Assembly (NCBI GenBank): GCA_036273855.1
Contig: DASUGU010000007.1
Location: forward strand, 1-64,000
Direction: 5' to 3'
DNA: 64,000 nt
Source: DATEPR01 sp036273855
GTDB lineage: Bacteria > Actinomycetota > Actinomycetes > Mycobacteriales > Pseudonocardiaceae
The translations under genes and the position numbers were made by a program. Positions 1 through 8,219 of this stretch are shown in pieces. Under the pieces are notes generated by a model. That model saw only the letters and a list, made by a program, of their open reading frames with translations, was not told the DNA's origin and did not search any database. How positions within the stretch are numbered: the first letter of the stretch is position 1; every line of letters begins with the position of its first letter.

Positions 1-152
1 AACAGCGATAGGCTTCATTCGTGGTGTGGGGATGTTCCCCCGCTGGAGTTCGAGCGAGCGTACTGGCAGGATCCGCCCGTGGCGGCCTGACGGTAGCCCT
101 GGTGGACGGTTGAGTCTCCAGGAAACCCGGGGCGGTCCACCGAACCCGCGGC

Positions 153-704
153 GAGCCGACCACTCGACGAACGACACACCGGCCACAGCACAGCAACCCG
201 ACGACCACCCGATCTCGCACCAACGAGTCGGCCGTCCGGCGGACGACATGCGGCTGCTAGTCCTGCTCCGACCGAGCCGACCTTTCAGCGGACGACACGG
301 GCCAAGGCGGCTGCGGCTGCGGCTGACGGCTGCGGCTGCGGCTGACGGCTGCGGCTGCGGCTGACGGCGGCGGCTGGCGGCTGGCGGCTGGCGGCTGGCG
401 GCTGGCGGCTGGCGGCTGGCGGCTGGCGGCTGGCGGCTGGCGGCTGGCGGCTGGCGGCGAGTTGATCACTCAGCGGACGACACGGCTATCCCGACCCCGG
501 CGTGCCGTCCATTCAATGGCCGAGCGGCGAGCCTGCTCGCCTGCCGCCGGTATCGGCTGTCCAATGGACGACACATGGCCGGGGGTATCGACCACTCACA
601 CACGACACAACACTCGTGTCGGCCGTTTGACGGGCGACACATCCGCCGCTGATCGAATCCTCGGTATCCCCGCCTCGGCGTGTCGACCGCATTAGGGTCG
701 ACAC
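153..704. repeat. Dispersed 25-bp inverted-repeat units (nine copies)
   Basis: Nine related 25-base units start at 153, 225, 274, 459, 502, 550, 585, 616 and 680. Each has a 9-base left arm (GAGCCGACC or GTGTCGACC type), a 7-base spacer and a 9-base right arm (GGACGACAC type). The last unit is a perfect hairpin: GTGTCGACC at 680-688, spacer to 695, GGTCGACAC at 696-704. The other arms have decayed to different degrees, and the unit at 585 is one base short. Distances between units are irregular (31 to 185 bases). No gene overlaps them, and their function is unknown. Confidence 0.75.
308..454. repeat. Tandem repeat: three 19-bp then twelve 7-bp units
   Basis: Positions 308-364 hold three identical 19-base copies, each built from GGCTGC and GGCTGA hexamers. 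Positions 371-454 hold twelve identical copies of the 7-base unit CGGCTGG. The 7-base period breaks any reading frame, so this is unlikely to be coding. The tract sits between the third and fourth dispersed 25-base units and accounts for the large gap between them. Replication slippage is the probable origin, and the tract may vary in length between strains. Confidence 0.85.
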
Positions 705-736
705 GCCCGGCTACCGACTTTCCCCGCTCCCTGGAT

Positions 737-1420
737 TCAGGGCGTTTTGGCCGGTGCTCGGAGTTGGAACAGTTGTACGAACACGCCCAGTAGGGCCGGG
801 TCTCCTTGGCACAGGACGCTGCCGTCTTCCACCGCCGTCACCGGGTCTACATCTCCCGACAGCAAGCCCTTCAACGCTGCGCCCGGTTCGAACGCCAGGT
901 CCGCGCCGGGCAGCGGGCCGGCCTCCGCGGTCAGCACCCCGTCGCGGATCCGCAGACCGATCACTGTCGGTCCAACGGTCAACTCATACGTGACCCGCAG
1001 CCCGGCCGCCGCGGCCGGCTGGAACGTCGCCCGCATGCCCATGATCAGCGAATCGGTCGTCATGATCTCTTCCGGCTTCGGCCGGTCTAGCATCCGCGCG
1101 CCCCAGCGGCCGAAGCTCAGGATGATGTCGTCCAGCTCGGCGCCGTACTCGGTCATCTCGTACCGCACGACCCCGTCCAGCGAATCGCGCCGCACCACGC
1201 CTGCCCGTTCCAGCTCGCGCAACCTCGTCACCAACAGGTCAGCCGGGATCCTGGGTAGACCGGCCTGCAACTCGACGATCGTCTTCGGCGACACCAGCAG
1301 GTCCCGGATGATCAGCGGCGCCCACCGCTCCCCCACCACCTCGACCGCCCGCACCAACCCGCAGAACTGGCCGTACCCCCGGCTCGAGACCGCGTCCAGC
1401 TCAGCCATGATGGCCGCCAT
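737..1420 (-). CDS. HxlR-family transcriptional regulator with C-terminal SCP2-like domain
   Basis: The protein is about 227 residues. The N-terminal half is an HxlR winged helix (RGYGQFCGLVRAVEVVGERW, then LIIRDLL, then a RLRELERAGVV wing region). The C-terminal half (FQPAAAAGLRVTYELTVG onward) resembles the small SCP2 sterol-carrier-like domain often fused to this family. It probably binds DNA as a dimer and responds to a small ligand. The start is uncertain. ATG codons at 1420 and 1408 fit the family length but have weak ribosome sites. An ATG at 1615 has a better GGGAGC site and would add a glycine/serine-rich tail. The gene diverges from the adenylation gene at 1938 and may control it. 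Confidence 0.8.
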   Translation of the reverse strand: MAAIMAELDAVSSRGYGQFCGLVRAVEVVGERWAPLIIRDLLVSPKTIVELQAGLPRIPADLLVTRLRELERAGVVRRDSLDGVVRYEMTEYGAELDDIILSFGRWGARMLDRPKPEEIMTTDSLIMGMRATFQPAAAAGLRVTYELTVGPTVIGLRIRDGVLTAEAGPLPGADLAFEPGAALKGLLSGDVDPVTAVEDGSVLCQGDPALLGVFVQLFQLRAPAKTP

Positions 1421-1937
1421 CGACGACCCGCCGACCGACCCGCCGAGCGATCCACCGAGCGTCCCGCCCGACTCACCGGAGCCGCCGACCGACCCGACCG
1501 AGGCGCCGAAGAACGACGCCGGCGTGTTCGCGTACACGGCGTCGGTCGAGCCGAACGGGCATACGGAGTCCGTTTCCCGCAGGTCGCCCACCTGCTTCGT
1601 CCTTGCTCCAGTCATCCGCCCGCTCCCGCTCCGTCGGTTGTGCTGCTTCACGTGCCATCGTCCGTTCGCCGCAATATCTCCTGCATCTCCACAATTGCCC
1701 ATCGTCCTCTCCGGACATGTGTTGAGCAGGGCATACACCGGTGAATCGCACCTGAAATGATCGTGACCGAATCCTCAAACCAACCATGACGGCGTCACAT
1801 CGGGACCCATGAACGGCTAAGACAGCGCTGGTAGAACCCGGCACAGGCAGCAGTGCGCGAGAAGCCGGTGGCCGGTCGGCGGAGTTACCTTGAGAGCCTG
1901 GAGCAAAGCAGAATACTATGTTCTGTGGGAGAATGCC
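1421..1937. other. Divergent intergenic region between HxlR gene and adenylation gene
   Basis: On the minus strand, 1421-1500 reads as a Gly/Ser-rich repeat in frame with the HxlR gene, so part of it may be coding if translation starts at 1615. The rest is non-coding and includes a likely promoter for the plus-strand gene at 1890-1919. I see no other gene here. Confidence 0.5.
1890..1919 (+). promoter_or_regulatory. Predicted promoter of the adenylation-domain gene
   Basis: A TTGAGA box (1890-1895) and a TACTAT box (1914-1919) are separated by 18 bases, close to a housekeeping actinobacterial promoter. Transcription would then start about 1926, only some 12 bases before the GTG at 1938. This supports GTG 1938, with its GGGAG site, over an alternative TTG start at 1890. 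Confidence 0.5.
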
Positions 1938-3134
1938 GTGGCGCAACCGTATTCATTGTTGGACCGCCTGGGCGACCGCGTCCGCACCCAACCCGAATCG
2001 ACCGCGCTGGTGTGCGGCGACCAACGGGTTTCCTACGCCCAACTCGCCGCGATGGCGCTCGCCGCACACGCCAGGATCGAGGCGCTCGACATGCCAGCGG
2101 GACCGGTCGCGATCCGCACCGTGAAATCGGCGCGGACCGTCGCACTGATCCTCGGCTGCATGATCGCGCGCCGCCCGTTCCTGCTGCCGCCTGCCGACGT
2201 GGACACCGCGACTCTCGACACCCTGATGGCCAACGCCGCTTGCGCCGGCATTCTGAGTGCCGAACCGGATCACGACAGCACCGCCCACTACGTCGACTGC
2301 TCGGCCAACTCGGCCAAGCAGGCGCCCGATCGTGGGGTGCCCGGACCGGAGGCCGTCGCGTTCCTGTTGACCACGGCCGGGTCGACCGGGCCGGCGAAGG
2401 TGGTGCCGATGCAGGTCGGCGCGGTGGACCGCTACACCGACCTGGCCGCGTCGCGGTTCGACATCCGGCCGGGCACCGTGGTGCTCAACTATGCGCCGCT
2501 GCATTCGGCGCTGTGCATGCTGGACATCTGGACCACGCTCAAGGCCGGCGGCACCTCGGTACTCGTGCCGCCGGACCGGGCCGAGGACGGTGCCTACCTG
2601 GTGACGTTGCTGCGCGAGCACGGCGTCGAGGTGGTGCAGTCGGTGCCGGCGTTGTTCGAGGTGCTCGCCGCGGCCTACGGCGGTGTCCCGTTCGCCAGTG
2701 TGCGGCGGGCGATCGTGACCGGTGCGGCGATCGAGCAGCGGGTGATCTGCGCTCTGGCGGCGCTGTTCCCTCGCGCCGGGGTCTACAACCTGTACGGCTG
2801 CACCGAGACCAACGGCAGCTTCCTGCACGAGGTGGGCGTCGACTGCGGCCCGCGCAACGGCCTGCCCATCGGCAAGCCGCTGCCCGGTGTGGCCGCGATG
2901 ATCGTCGACGAGAACGGTGCGATCGTGACCGGCCCGGGCACCGGCGAACTGTGGGTGCACACGCCGTTCCAGTCGACCGGCTACCTGGCACCGCCGGACG
3001 GCCCGGCCCGGTTCGTGCGGCCCGAGGGTGAGAAGCGCCGGTTCTTCCGGTCCGGGGACGTGGTGCGCCGCGACGCGAACGGCGTCGTGACCCTCGTCGG
3101 CCGCGACCGCTCGGATCTCGTGCCCCGGCCGTGA
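1938..3134 (+). CDS. AMP-binding adenylation protein lacking the C-terminal subdomain
   Basis: This is a 398-residue member of the acyl/aminoacyl adenylate-forming family. The phosphate-binding loop is intact (TTAGSTGPAKVV). The NxYGxTE core is present as YNLYGCTETN, and SGDVVRRDANG and LVGRDRSD match core motifs A7 and A8. The protein ends right after A8, so the roughly 100-residue C-terminal subdomain with the catalytic lysine of motif A10 is absent. No downstream frame restores it. Family members normally have 500 or more residues. It may bind or activate an acid in a partial way, or act as a non-catalytic partner. The PLP-fold gene follows after 16 bases, so the two are probably co-transcribed. 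Confidence 0.8.
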   Translation: MAQPYSLLDRLGDRVRTQPESTALVCGDQRVSYAQLAAMALAAHARIEALDMPAGPVAIRTVKSARTVALILGCMIARRPFLLPPADVDTATLDTLMANAACAGILSAEPDHDSTAHYVDCSANSAKQAPDRGVPGPEAVAFLLTTAGSTGPAKVVPMQVGAVDRYTDLAASRFDIRPGTVVLNYAPLHSALCMLDIWTTLKAGGTSVLVPPDRAEDGAYLVTLLREHGVEVVQSVPALFEVLAAAYGGVPFASVRRAIVTGAAIEQRVICALAALFPRAGVYNLYGCTETNGSFLHEVGVDCGPRNGLPIGKPLPGVAAMIVDENGAIVTGPGTGELWVHTPFQSTGYLAPPDGPARFVRPEGEKRRFFRSGDVVRRDANGVVTLVGRDRSDLVPRP

Positions 3135-3150
3135 ACAGGAGGAGGTCCAC

Positions 3151-4608
3151 GTGCCACGACGCACGACGTTCCGCTTCGGCGGCGACCGCGACCAGCGGGG
3201 ATCGACGATCGACCGGCCCGTGCTGACCGCGGTCGTCACGCCGCCGGCCGGGCTGCCGGCGCGGGCCGCGGATCTCGTCGACCAACTCGACCGGTGCCTG
3301 CGTGAACTCCATGCGCTGCAACGGGATCTGGACGACCACGCCGCTCGCTGCCGGCTGGCCGGAATACCGGTGAACGACACCGTTCTGGCCCGGCTGGTCG
3401 ACACGACACGCCAGGTCAAGCGCCAGCTCGCCGGGCAGCAGCAACTACTCCTGGGCAACGCGGAACCGGCACCGGCGGAACGCCTGGCCACCGTCGAACC
3501 GGTGCTGCGCTACGGCCTGGCCACGCTGGCCCACGTGCGCGGCTCGATGACACTGATCGCGCCGGCCCGCAACGGCGGTCGGCTGCCGGCGGCGGACGAG
3601 CCGACGGCCAGGGTGGAGCGGCAGCTGCTGGAGGTGTTCGGGCTGTCGCCGGACGACCACGCCGTCAGCCTGACGTCGACCGGTGCGGCGGCATGCACGC
3701 TGGTGGAGGGTTTCCTGCTGCGCGAACGGCTGCGGCCCGGCGACACCGTGCTGCTCACACCGCACGTGGCCCCGGCGGCCGCGGCACAGTGGCGATCGCT
3801 GCCGTTCGTGGACGTGGTCACCACCGAGGGGAACGTCATGGCCGCGGTCACCAGACACCGCCCGCGGTGCGTGTTCGCCGGTCCGCTGGACACCACGGCC
3901 GGGCAGCGGATGACCGACCTGCCGGCACTACTCGCGGCCATCGACGAGCAGGTCACCGGACCGGTCACCGTCGTGGTGGACGGCACGGCGCTGTCGGCCG
4001 CCCTCCCGAATGTGCTGCGCACCGGCGAGCACGTCGAGGTGCTGTACCTGGAACGTGGACCCGCGCTGCAACTCGGCGTGGACGCGGGCGCGGCGGGTGT
4101 CGTGGTGCACCCGGCGGCGACGCTGGCCGGTTTCGAGCAGCAGCGGCGGCAGGCCGGACTGGCGCCGCACCGCACGGCCGCCGAGCTGTTTCCCCGCTAC
4201 GACAAGGACTTCTACGTCGGCCGGATGGAGCGGGCCGGTCGCAACGCGCTCTGGTTGGCCGAGTTGCTGGCCGCCGACCCTGCCATGCAGACCGCCGGTG
4301 TGGTGTGTCATCCGTCGCTGCCCGGCCATCCGGACGCCGAGGCCGCCGCGCGGCTGCCCTTCGCCTCGGGACGGGTGACCTTCACGCTGACCGACCGGCC
4401 GAACACCAGGGCGGAGCTGATCGGGCTGATCAGGCGGACCGTGGGCCGCGCGCTGCTGGACGGCGTCGACCTGACCGGTGGGACGCCCAGCACACTGTCC
4501 GTAGTGGACGGTGAGCGGCCGTTCCTGTCCGTGCACATCGGCGATCGGGAGGACCAGGTGGAGGCGGTCGCCAGGGCACTGGCCGGTGGCCTCACGTCGC
4601 CGGACTGA
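3151..4608 (+). CDS. PLP-dependent transferase-fold protein (Cys/Met-metabolism-like), catalytic lysine not evident
   Basis: The protein has 485 residues. The first ~110 residues look helical and charged. From about residue 170 it resembles fold-type I PLP enzymes of the cystathionine synthase/lyase type: SLTSTGAAACTLVEGFLL is the usual active-site glycine/alanine turn, and VTVVVDGTALSAAL supplies the aspartate expected to contact the pyridine nitrogen. Where a Schiff-base lysine is normally found, roughly 20 residues later, the sequence reads VLYLERGPALQLG with no lysine. This may be a degenerate, non-catalytic member. A GGAGGAGG-like ribosome site precedes the GTG start. It converges with the next gene, leaving 3 bases between the stop codons. 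Confidence 0.6.
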   Translation: MPRRTTFRFGGDRDQRGSTIDRPVLTAVVTPPAGLPARAADLVDQLDRCLRELHALQRDLDDHAARCRLAGIPVNDTVLARLVDTTRQVKRQLAGQQQLLLGNAEPAPAERLATVEPVLRYGLATLAHVRGSMTLIAPARNGGRLPAADEPTARVERQLLEVFGLSPDDHAVSLTSTGAAACTLVEGFLLRERLRPGDTVLLTPHVAPAAAAQWRSLPFVDVVTTEGNVMAAVTRHRPRCVFAGPLDTTAGQRMTDLPALLAAIDEQVTGPVTVVVDGTALSAALPNVLRTGEHVEVLYLERGPALQLGVDAGAAGVVVHPAATLAGFEQQRRQAGLAPHRTAAELFPRYDKDFYVGRMERAGRNALWLAELLAADPAMQTAGVVCHPSLPGHPDAEAAARLPFASGRVTFTLTDRPNTRAELIGLIRRTVGRALLDGVDLTGGTPSTLSVVDGERPFLSVHIGDREDQVEAVARALAGGLTSPD

Positions 4609-4611
4609 CGC

Positions 4612-5850
4612 TCAGATCGCGGTCGGGCTGATCCCGACGATGTCGGCGGCCCGGCCGACGACGTGCAGTACGCCGTCGGCGTCCCGGCGTACCAGGTCGT
4701 CCGTGGCGTACATGCGGGCGCCCGGCGTGCCGGCGAACGGGTCGGGCATGAACCGGGCCGGCACCTGCCCGGACGCCTGGAGATAGCCTCTGGCCAGCGC
4801 CGTGCCGGCGAGGAAGAGCCTGCCCGGCTGGCCGTCGGCGACCGGTCGTAGGTCGGTGCCCAGCACGTACGCGGTGACCCCGGGGATGGGCCTGCCGATC
4901 GGCGGGCGTTCCGGACGGTCCGGTGCCGCGTGCACCTCGCCGCAGGTGGCCACCACGGTGCATTCCGTGGGCCCGTAGCGCTGGTGCAGCCGGAACGGCG
5001 GTTCCACCGACGGGTACGCGGTCAGCCGCTCGCCGCCGGCCAGCACGCCACGCAGCCGCCCGGCCACCGGCCACTGCCGGTCCAACAGTGTGTCGACCAG
5101 GCCGGTGGGCAGGCAGCACAGTGTGACGCCCGCATAGTCCAGCCACTCGAACAGGCGGTCGGGTTCGGCGGTCAGCGCGGGGTCGGCCAGGTGCAGGGTG
5201 GCGCCGTGGGCCAGACACGGCCACACCTCCAGCGGGAACGCGTCGGAGGCGGGCGACGCGATCTGCGCGACCCGGTCCCGCACGGTCGTCTCCTGGCTGG
5301 CGCCGTACCAGTCGACCATGTTGCTCAGCCCGGCGTGTTCGATCAGCACGCCGGTCGAGTCGGCGGACGGGTTGGGCCGGTAGGCGATGTAGGCCAGGGC
5401 GTCCGGGGCGGGCGGCGGCGGTGCCATCGGCGGGTCACCGGCCGGGCCGCGGTCGTCCACGTACACCGGGACCGGGCCCGCGTCGCCGTTGATCGACCAC
5501 AGCTTGCTCATGGTCACCAGGTGCTTGGCCCCGGACTCGCGCAGCATCCTGCGGGTCTGGCCGAACGGCTGGTTGATGTCCAGCGCCAGGTAGCCGGCAC
5601 CGGCGACCAGCACGGCGGTGGCCGCCACCACCAGTTCGGCGGAGCGGGGCAGGTAGATGCCCACCACCGTGTCCTGGCCCGCGCCCAGTGCGCGCAGCCG
5701 GCCGGCGAGCCGGCCGACGCGGGTGGCCAACCGGCCGTAGGTCAGGGTGAGCCGCCCGTCGACGACCGCCGGGCGGTCCGGACTGCGTGCCGCCCACCGC
5801 AGGATCCGCTCGGACACCGGCCAACCCACGTCCTGGGACATCCCGGCCAC
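4612..5850 (-). CDS. NRPS-type adenylation-domain protein, truncated and with degraded motifs
   Basis: This 412-residue protein has the N-terminal fold of an amino acid adenylation domain (LTYGRLATRVGRLAGRLRAL, GAGYLALDINQP, HQRYGPTECTVVA). The P-loop is abnormal: TSGSTG is replaced by a stretch containing PNPSADSTG without the usual lysine. In motif A7 the TGD is changed to TDD. The chain ends at motif A8 (VVGRAADIVG), so the C-terminal lysine subdomain is missing, as in the neighbouring protein at 1938. No carrier or condensation domain is present. GTG at 5850 is preferred because GGAGGT lies 6 bases upstream; ATG 5841 is the alternative. It probably does not catalyse adenylation by itself. 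Confidence 0.75.
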   Translation of the reverse strand: MAGMSQDVGWPVSERILRWAARSPDRPAVVDGRLTLTYGRLATRVGRLAGRLRALGAGQDTVVGIYLPRSAELVVAATAVLVAGAGYLALDINQPFGQTRRMLRESGAKHLVTMSKLWSINGDAGPVPVYVDDRGPAGDPPMAPPPPAPDALAYIAYRPNPSADSTGVLIEHAGLSNMVDWYGASQETTVRDRVAQIASPASDAFPLEVWPCLAHGATLHLADPALTAEPDRLFEWLDYAGVTLCCLPTGLVDTLLDRQWPVAGRLRGVLAGGERLTAYPSVEPPFRLHQRYGPTECTVVATCGEVHAAPDRPERPPIGRPIPGVTAYVLGTDLRPVADGQPGRLFLAGTALARGYLQASGQVPARFMPDPFAGTPGARMYATDDLVRRDADGVLHVVGRAADIVGISPTAI

Positions 5851-5927
5851 GCCATCACCTCCACAAGCCGTCCACTCTATTTCGCATCCGAACACGAAAT
5901 GTGGTGCCAGCTCGAAACATGGACAAT

Positions 5928-5945
5928 TCACGGTGCACACCGTGA
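5928..5945. promoter_or_regulatory. 18-bp perfect palindrome, candidate operator
   Basis: TCACGGTG, two bases, then CACCGTGA forms a perfect 8-2-8 inverted repeat. It lies in the 292-base divergent region between the truncated adenylation gene (minus strand) and the DUF1702 operon (plus strand), in a local patch of lower GC. A dimeric regulator could use it to control both directions. Which regulator binds cannot be told from the sequence. Confidence 0.5.
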
Positions 5946-6142
5946 GCGGATACCGATGCCCCTTTCGCGGTGGTCCGAGTTCTTCCACCGTGCCGTGCTT
6001 GATCGGCTCACCGTCATATTCCCCGTTCCGCCGGTCGACCTCTTCTCCCAGCTTGCCGACGTGTTCGGCAGCCTTTGTTGGGCAACCCGGCACGCCGCTA
6101 AGGTCGGTGAATCAGCGCTGGCGACAACGCTTCGGAGGAATC

Positions 6143-7138
6143 ATGGCGACAACGTTCGGCGCGCTGCGCAGACGCATCCTGGCACCCGACCTCACCGAAG
6201 TTTCCTTTGCCAAACGAGGCTTTCCGGTCACCGAATCGGCGGCCACCCGCAAGCTGGAGGCAATCCCGCAGTCGGTGATCTGCGGATTCGAGTGGGGCAT
6301 GGAGGCCCGTGACCTCTGGGAGATCGAACGCCGGCTCAACCTGGTCGACCCGGAGATGCGCGGCTTCGCCTACGAGGGCGCCACGATGGGCTTCACCGTC
6401 CGGGACGCGATGGCAGGCGGCAAGGGCACGCGGACCCGCGAGTTGCTGCTCGGACCCGGCCACGAGCATATCTTCCTGGCCTACATCGGCATCGGCTTCG
6501 CCATGGCCCGGCTGCCGAAAGTGTTGTGGCGCAAGATCCTGCCCGATCTGGACGCCTCGCCCTACCACCCGACGATGAGCTGGCTGGCGGTCGACGGCTA
6601 CGGCTTCGACCGGGCCTACTTCGACACCCGCAAGTGGATCGACGAGCAGTACGTGCCGAAGCCCTACCCGTGGCTCGACACGCCGGACTACTTCCCCCGT
6701 GCCATCGACCAGGGCATCGGCCGGGCACTGTGGTTCATCCACGGCGGCCGTCCGGCCGGTGTGGCGGCCGGGGTGCGGGCCTTTCCGGAGCACCGGCGGG
6801 CGGACCTGTGGAGCGGTGTCGGCCTGGCCGCGACGTTCGCCGGTGGTGCCACGGCCGCCGCGCTCGGCGAGGTACGCGAGCACGCCGGTGAGTACCAGCC
6901 GGATCTGGCTCTGGGCATGGTGTTCGCGGTGAAAGCCCGCACGTACGCGGACTTCGTCCCGGCGCACACCGATGCCGCAGCGGCCGCGTTCGGCGATGTG
7001 TCCGTCGTGGAGGCACTGGCGATCGCCGACGGCACCGAGGTGCACACCGGCGACGGCGACGTGCCGCCGTACGAGATCTGGCGGCAGCGCATCCGCGGCC
7101 GGTTCGCCGCACCCGAACAGCAGGCGCTGGCCAGCTGA
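6143..7138 (+). CDS. DUF1702 family protein (enediyne-associated), copy 1
   Basis: This 331-residue soluble protein has the typical DUF1702 layout: an N-terminal FAKRGF segment, FEWGMEARDLWEIERRL, then RGFAYEGATMGFTVRDA. After these come a LLLGPGHEHIFLAYIGIGFA block, DGYGFDRAYFDTRKW, and RAIDQGIGRALWFIHGG. The family is known chiefly from enediyne clusters, where its role is not settled. The ATG has GGAGGA three bases upstream. It heads a plus-strand run (second DUF1702, P450, small subunit, GMC oxidoreductase) with short gaps or overlaps, so it is probably the first gene of an operon. Confidence 0.85.
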   Translation: MATTFGALRRRILAPDLTEVSFAKRGFPVTESAATRKLEAIPQSVICGFEWGMEARDLWEIERRLNLVDPEMRGFAYEGATMGFTVRDAMAGGKGTRTRELLLGPGHEHIFLAYIGIGFAMARLPKVLWRKILPDLDASPYHPTMSWLAVDGYGFDRAYFDTRKWIDEQYVPKPYPWLDTPDYFPRAIDQGIGRALWFIHGGRPAGVAAGVRAFPEHRRADLWSGVGLAATFAGGATAAALGEVREHAGEYQPDLALGMVFAVKARTYADFVPAHTDAAAAAFGDVSVVEALAIADGTEVHTGDGDVPPYEIWRQRIRGRFAAPEQQALAS

Positions 7139-7223
7139 CCCGCAAGGGTGAAGTGGACGGTGACCAGCGGCAGGACCGACGATCGAGCGTGACATCCGTC
7201 CACCCGGTGAGGGGGAGAGTGAG

Positions 7224-8219
7224 TTGGGACACCGCTGGCGCGCACTCAGGCGACGCGTGCTCACCCCGAACGTCTCGGCCACGCTGCTCGACGTGCGCGG
7301 CTTTCACAAGAAGAGCCCGGAATCCCAGGCTCTGCTGGAGCGGATCGGCGCGACCTTCCTGGAGGGCTACGCGTACGCCGCCGAGGCGAAGACGATCGAC
7401 GACGCGGAGCAGCGACTCGAACAGCTCACCGACCGGTTCCGTGGGTTCGCCTACGAGGGCGCGGGCATGGGCTTCGCCGTGCGGGACGGACTGCCGCTCG
7501 GACCGACGACGCTGAACGAGCGGTTCCTGGCCGGACCGGGTGATCCGCACGTGTACATGGTGTACGTGGGGATCGGCTGGGCGATGGCCAGGCTGCCGAA
7601 GTTCCGCTGGCCGGACCCGAAGAAGCTGGACCCGTTACTGCTGTGGCTGCTGCTCGACGGCTACGGTTTCCACCAGGCGTACTTCCACACCGAGAAGTAC
7701 GTCCGGCAGCAGTACCAGGATCTGGCGTTCCCCTGGCCGGCCAAGGGATCCAGCGACTACGCGAACCGCGCGATGGACCAGGGCATCGGTCGCGCACTGT
7801 GGTTCATCTGCGGCACCGATCCCGTGCTCACGACGTCCACTGTGGACAAGTTCGACGAGCGGCGGCGTGGTGACCTCTACGCCGGGATCGGGCTGGCCGC
7901 CACCTACGCGGGCGGCGCCCCCGAGGACGAGCTGCTCACGCTGTGGGAGCGGGCCGGGCAGTACCGGCCGCAGCTCGCGCAGGGCTGCTGCTTCGCCGTC
8001 GAGTGCCGGATCCGGGCCGGAAACCTGGTGCCGCACAACGAGGTCGCGGCTCAGGTCCTGTGCGGCCGGTCGGCCCAGGACACCGCCCAGGTGGCCCTGG
8101 ACCACCGCCCGAACGACCCCGTCGACCTCGACCTGCCGGCGTACGAGATCTGGCGCCGCGCCGTGGCCGACGAGTTCGCCGAACACGCCGCAGGACAACC
8201 GAAGCAGAGGTCGGCATGA
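7224..8219 (+). CDS. DUF1702 family protein (enediyne-associated), copy 2
   Basis: This 331-residue paralogue of the preceding gene shares RGFAYEGAGMGFAVRDG, YMVYVGIGWAMARLPK, DGYGFHQAYFHTEKY and AMDQGIGRALWFI. The two copies are the same length and clearly came from a tandem duplication, but they have diverged substantially, so they may form a heterodimer or have split roles. The start is a TTG with a strong GGGGGAGAG site. The stop overlaps the P450 start as ATGA. Confidence 0.85.
   Translation: MGHRWRALRRRVLTPNVSATLLDVRGFHKKSPESQALLERIGATFLEGYAYAAEAKTIDDAEQRLEQLTDRFRGFAYEGAGMGFAVRDGLPLGPTTLNERFLAGPGDPHVYMVYVGIGWAMARLPKFRWPDPKKLDPLLLWLLLDGYGFHQAYFHTEKYVRQQYQDLAFPWPAKGSSDYANRAMDQGIGRALWFICGTDPVLTTSTVDKFDERRRGDLYAGIGLAATYAGGAPEDELLTLWERAGQYRPQLAQGCCFAVECRIRAGNLVPHNEVAAQVLCGRSAQDTAQVALDHRPNDPVDLDLPAYEIWRRAVADEFAEHAAGQPKQRSA

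Noticed and set aside
153..704. Interpretation of the 25-bp repeats as a CRISPR array
   Set aside because: Units are degenerate, distances vary from 31 to 185 bases, and no cas gene is present.
1938..5850. A complete NRPS module
   Set aside because: No condensation, carrier or thioesterase domain is present, and both adenylation proteins are truncated.
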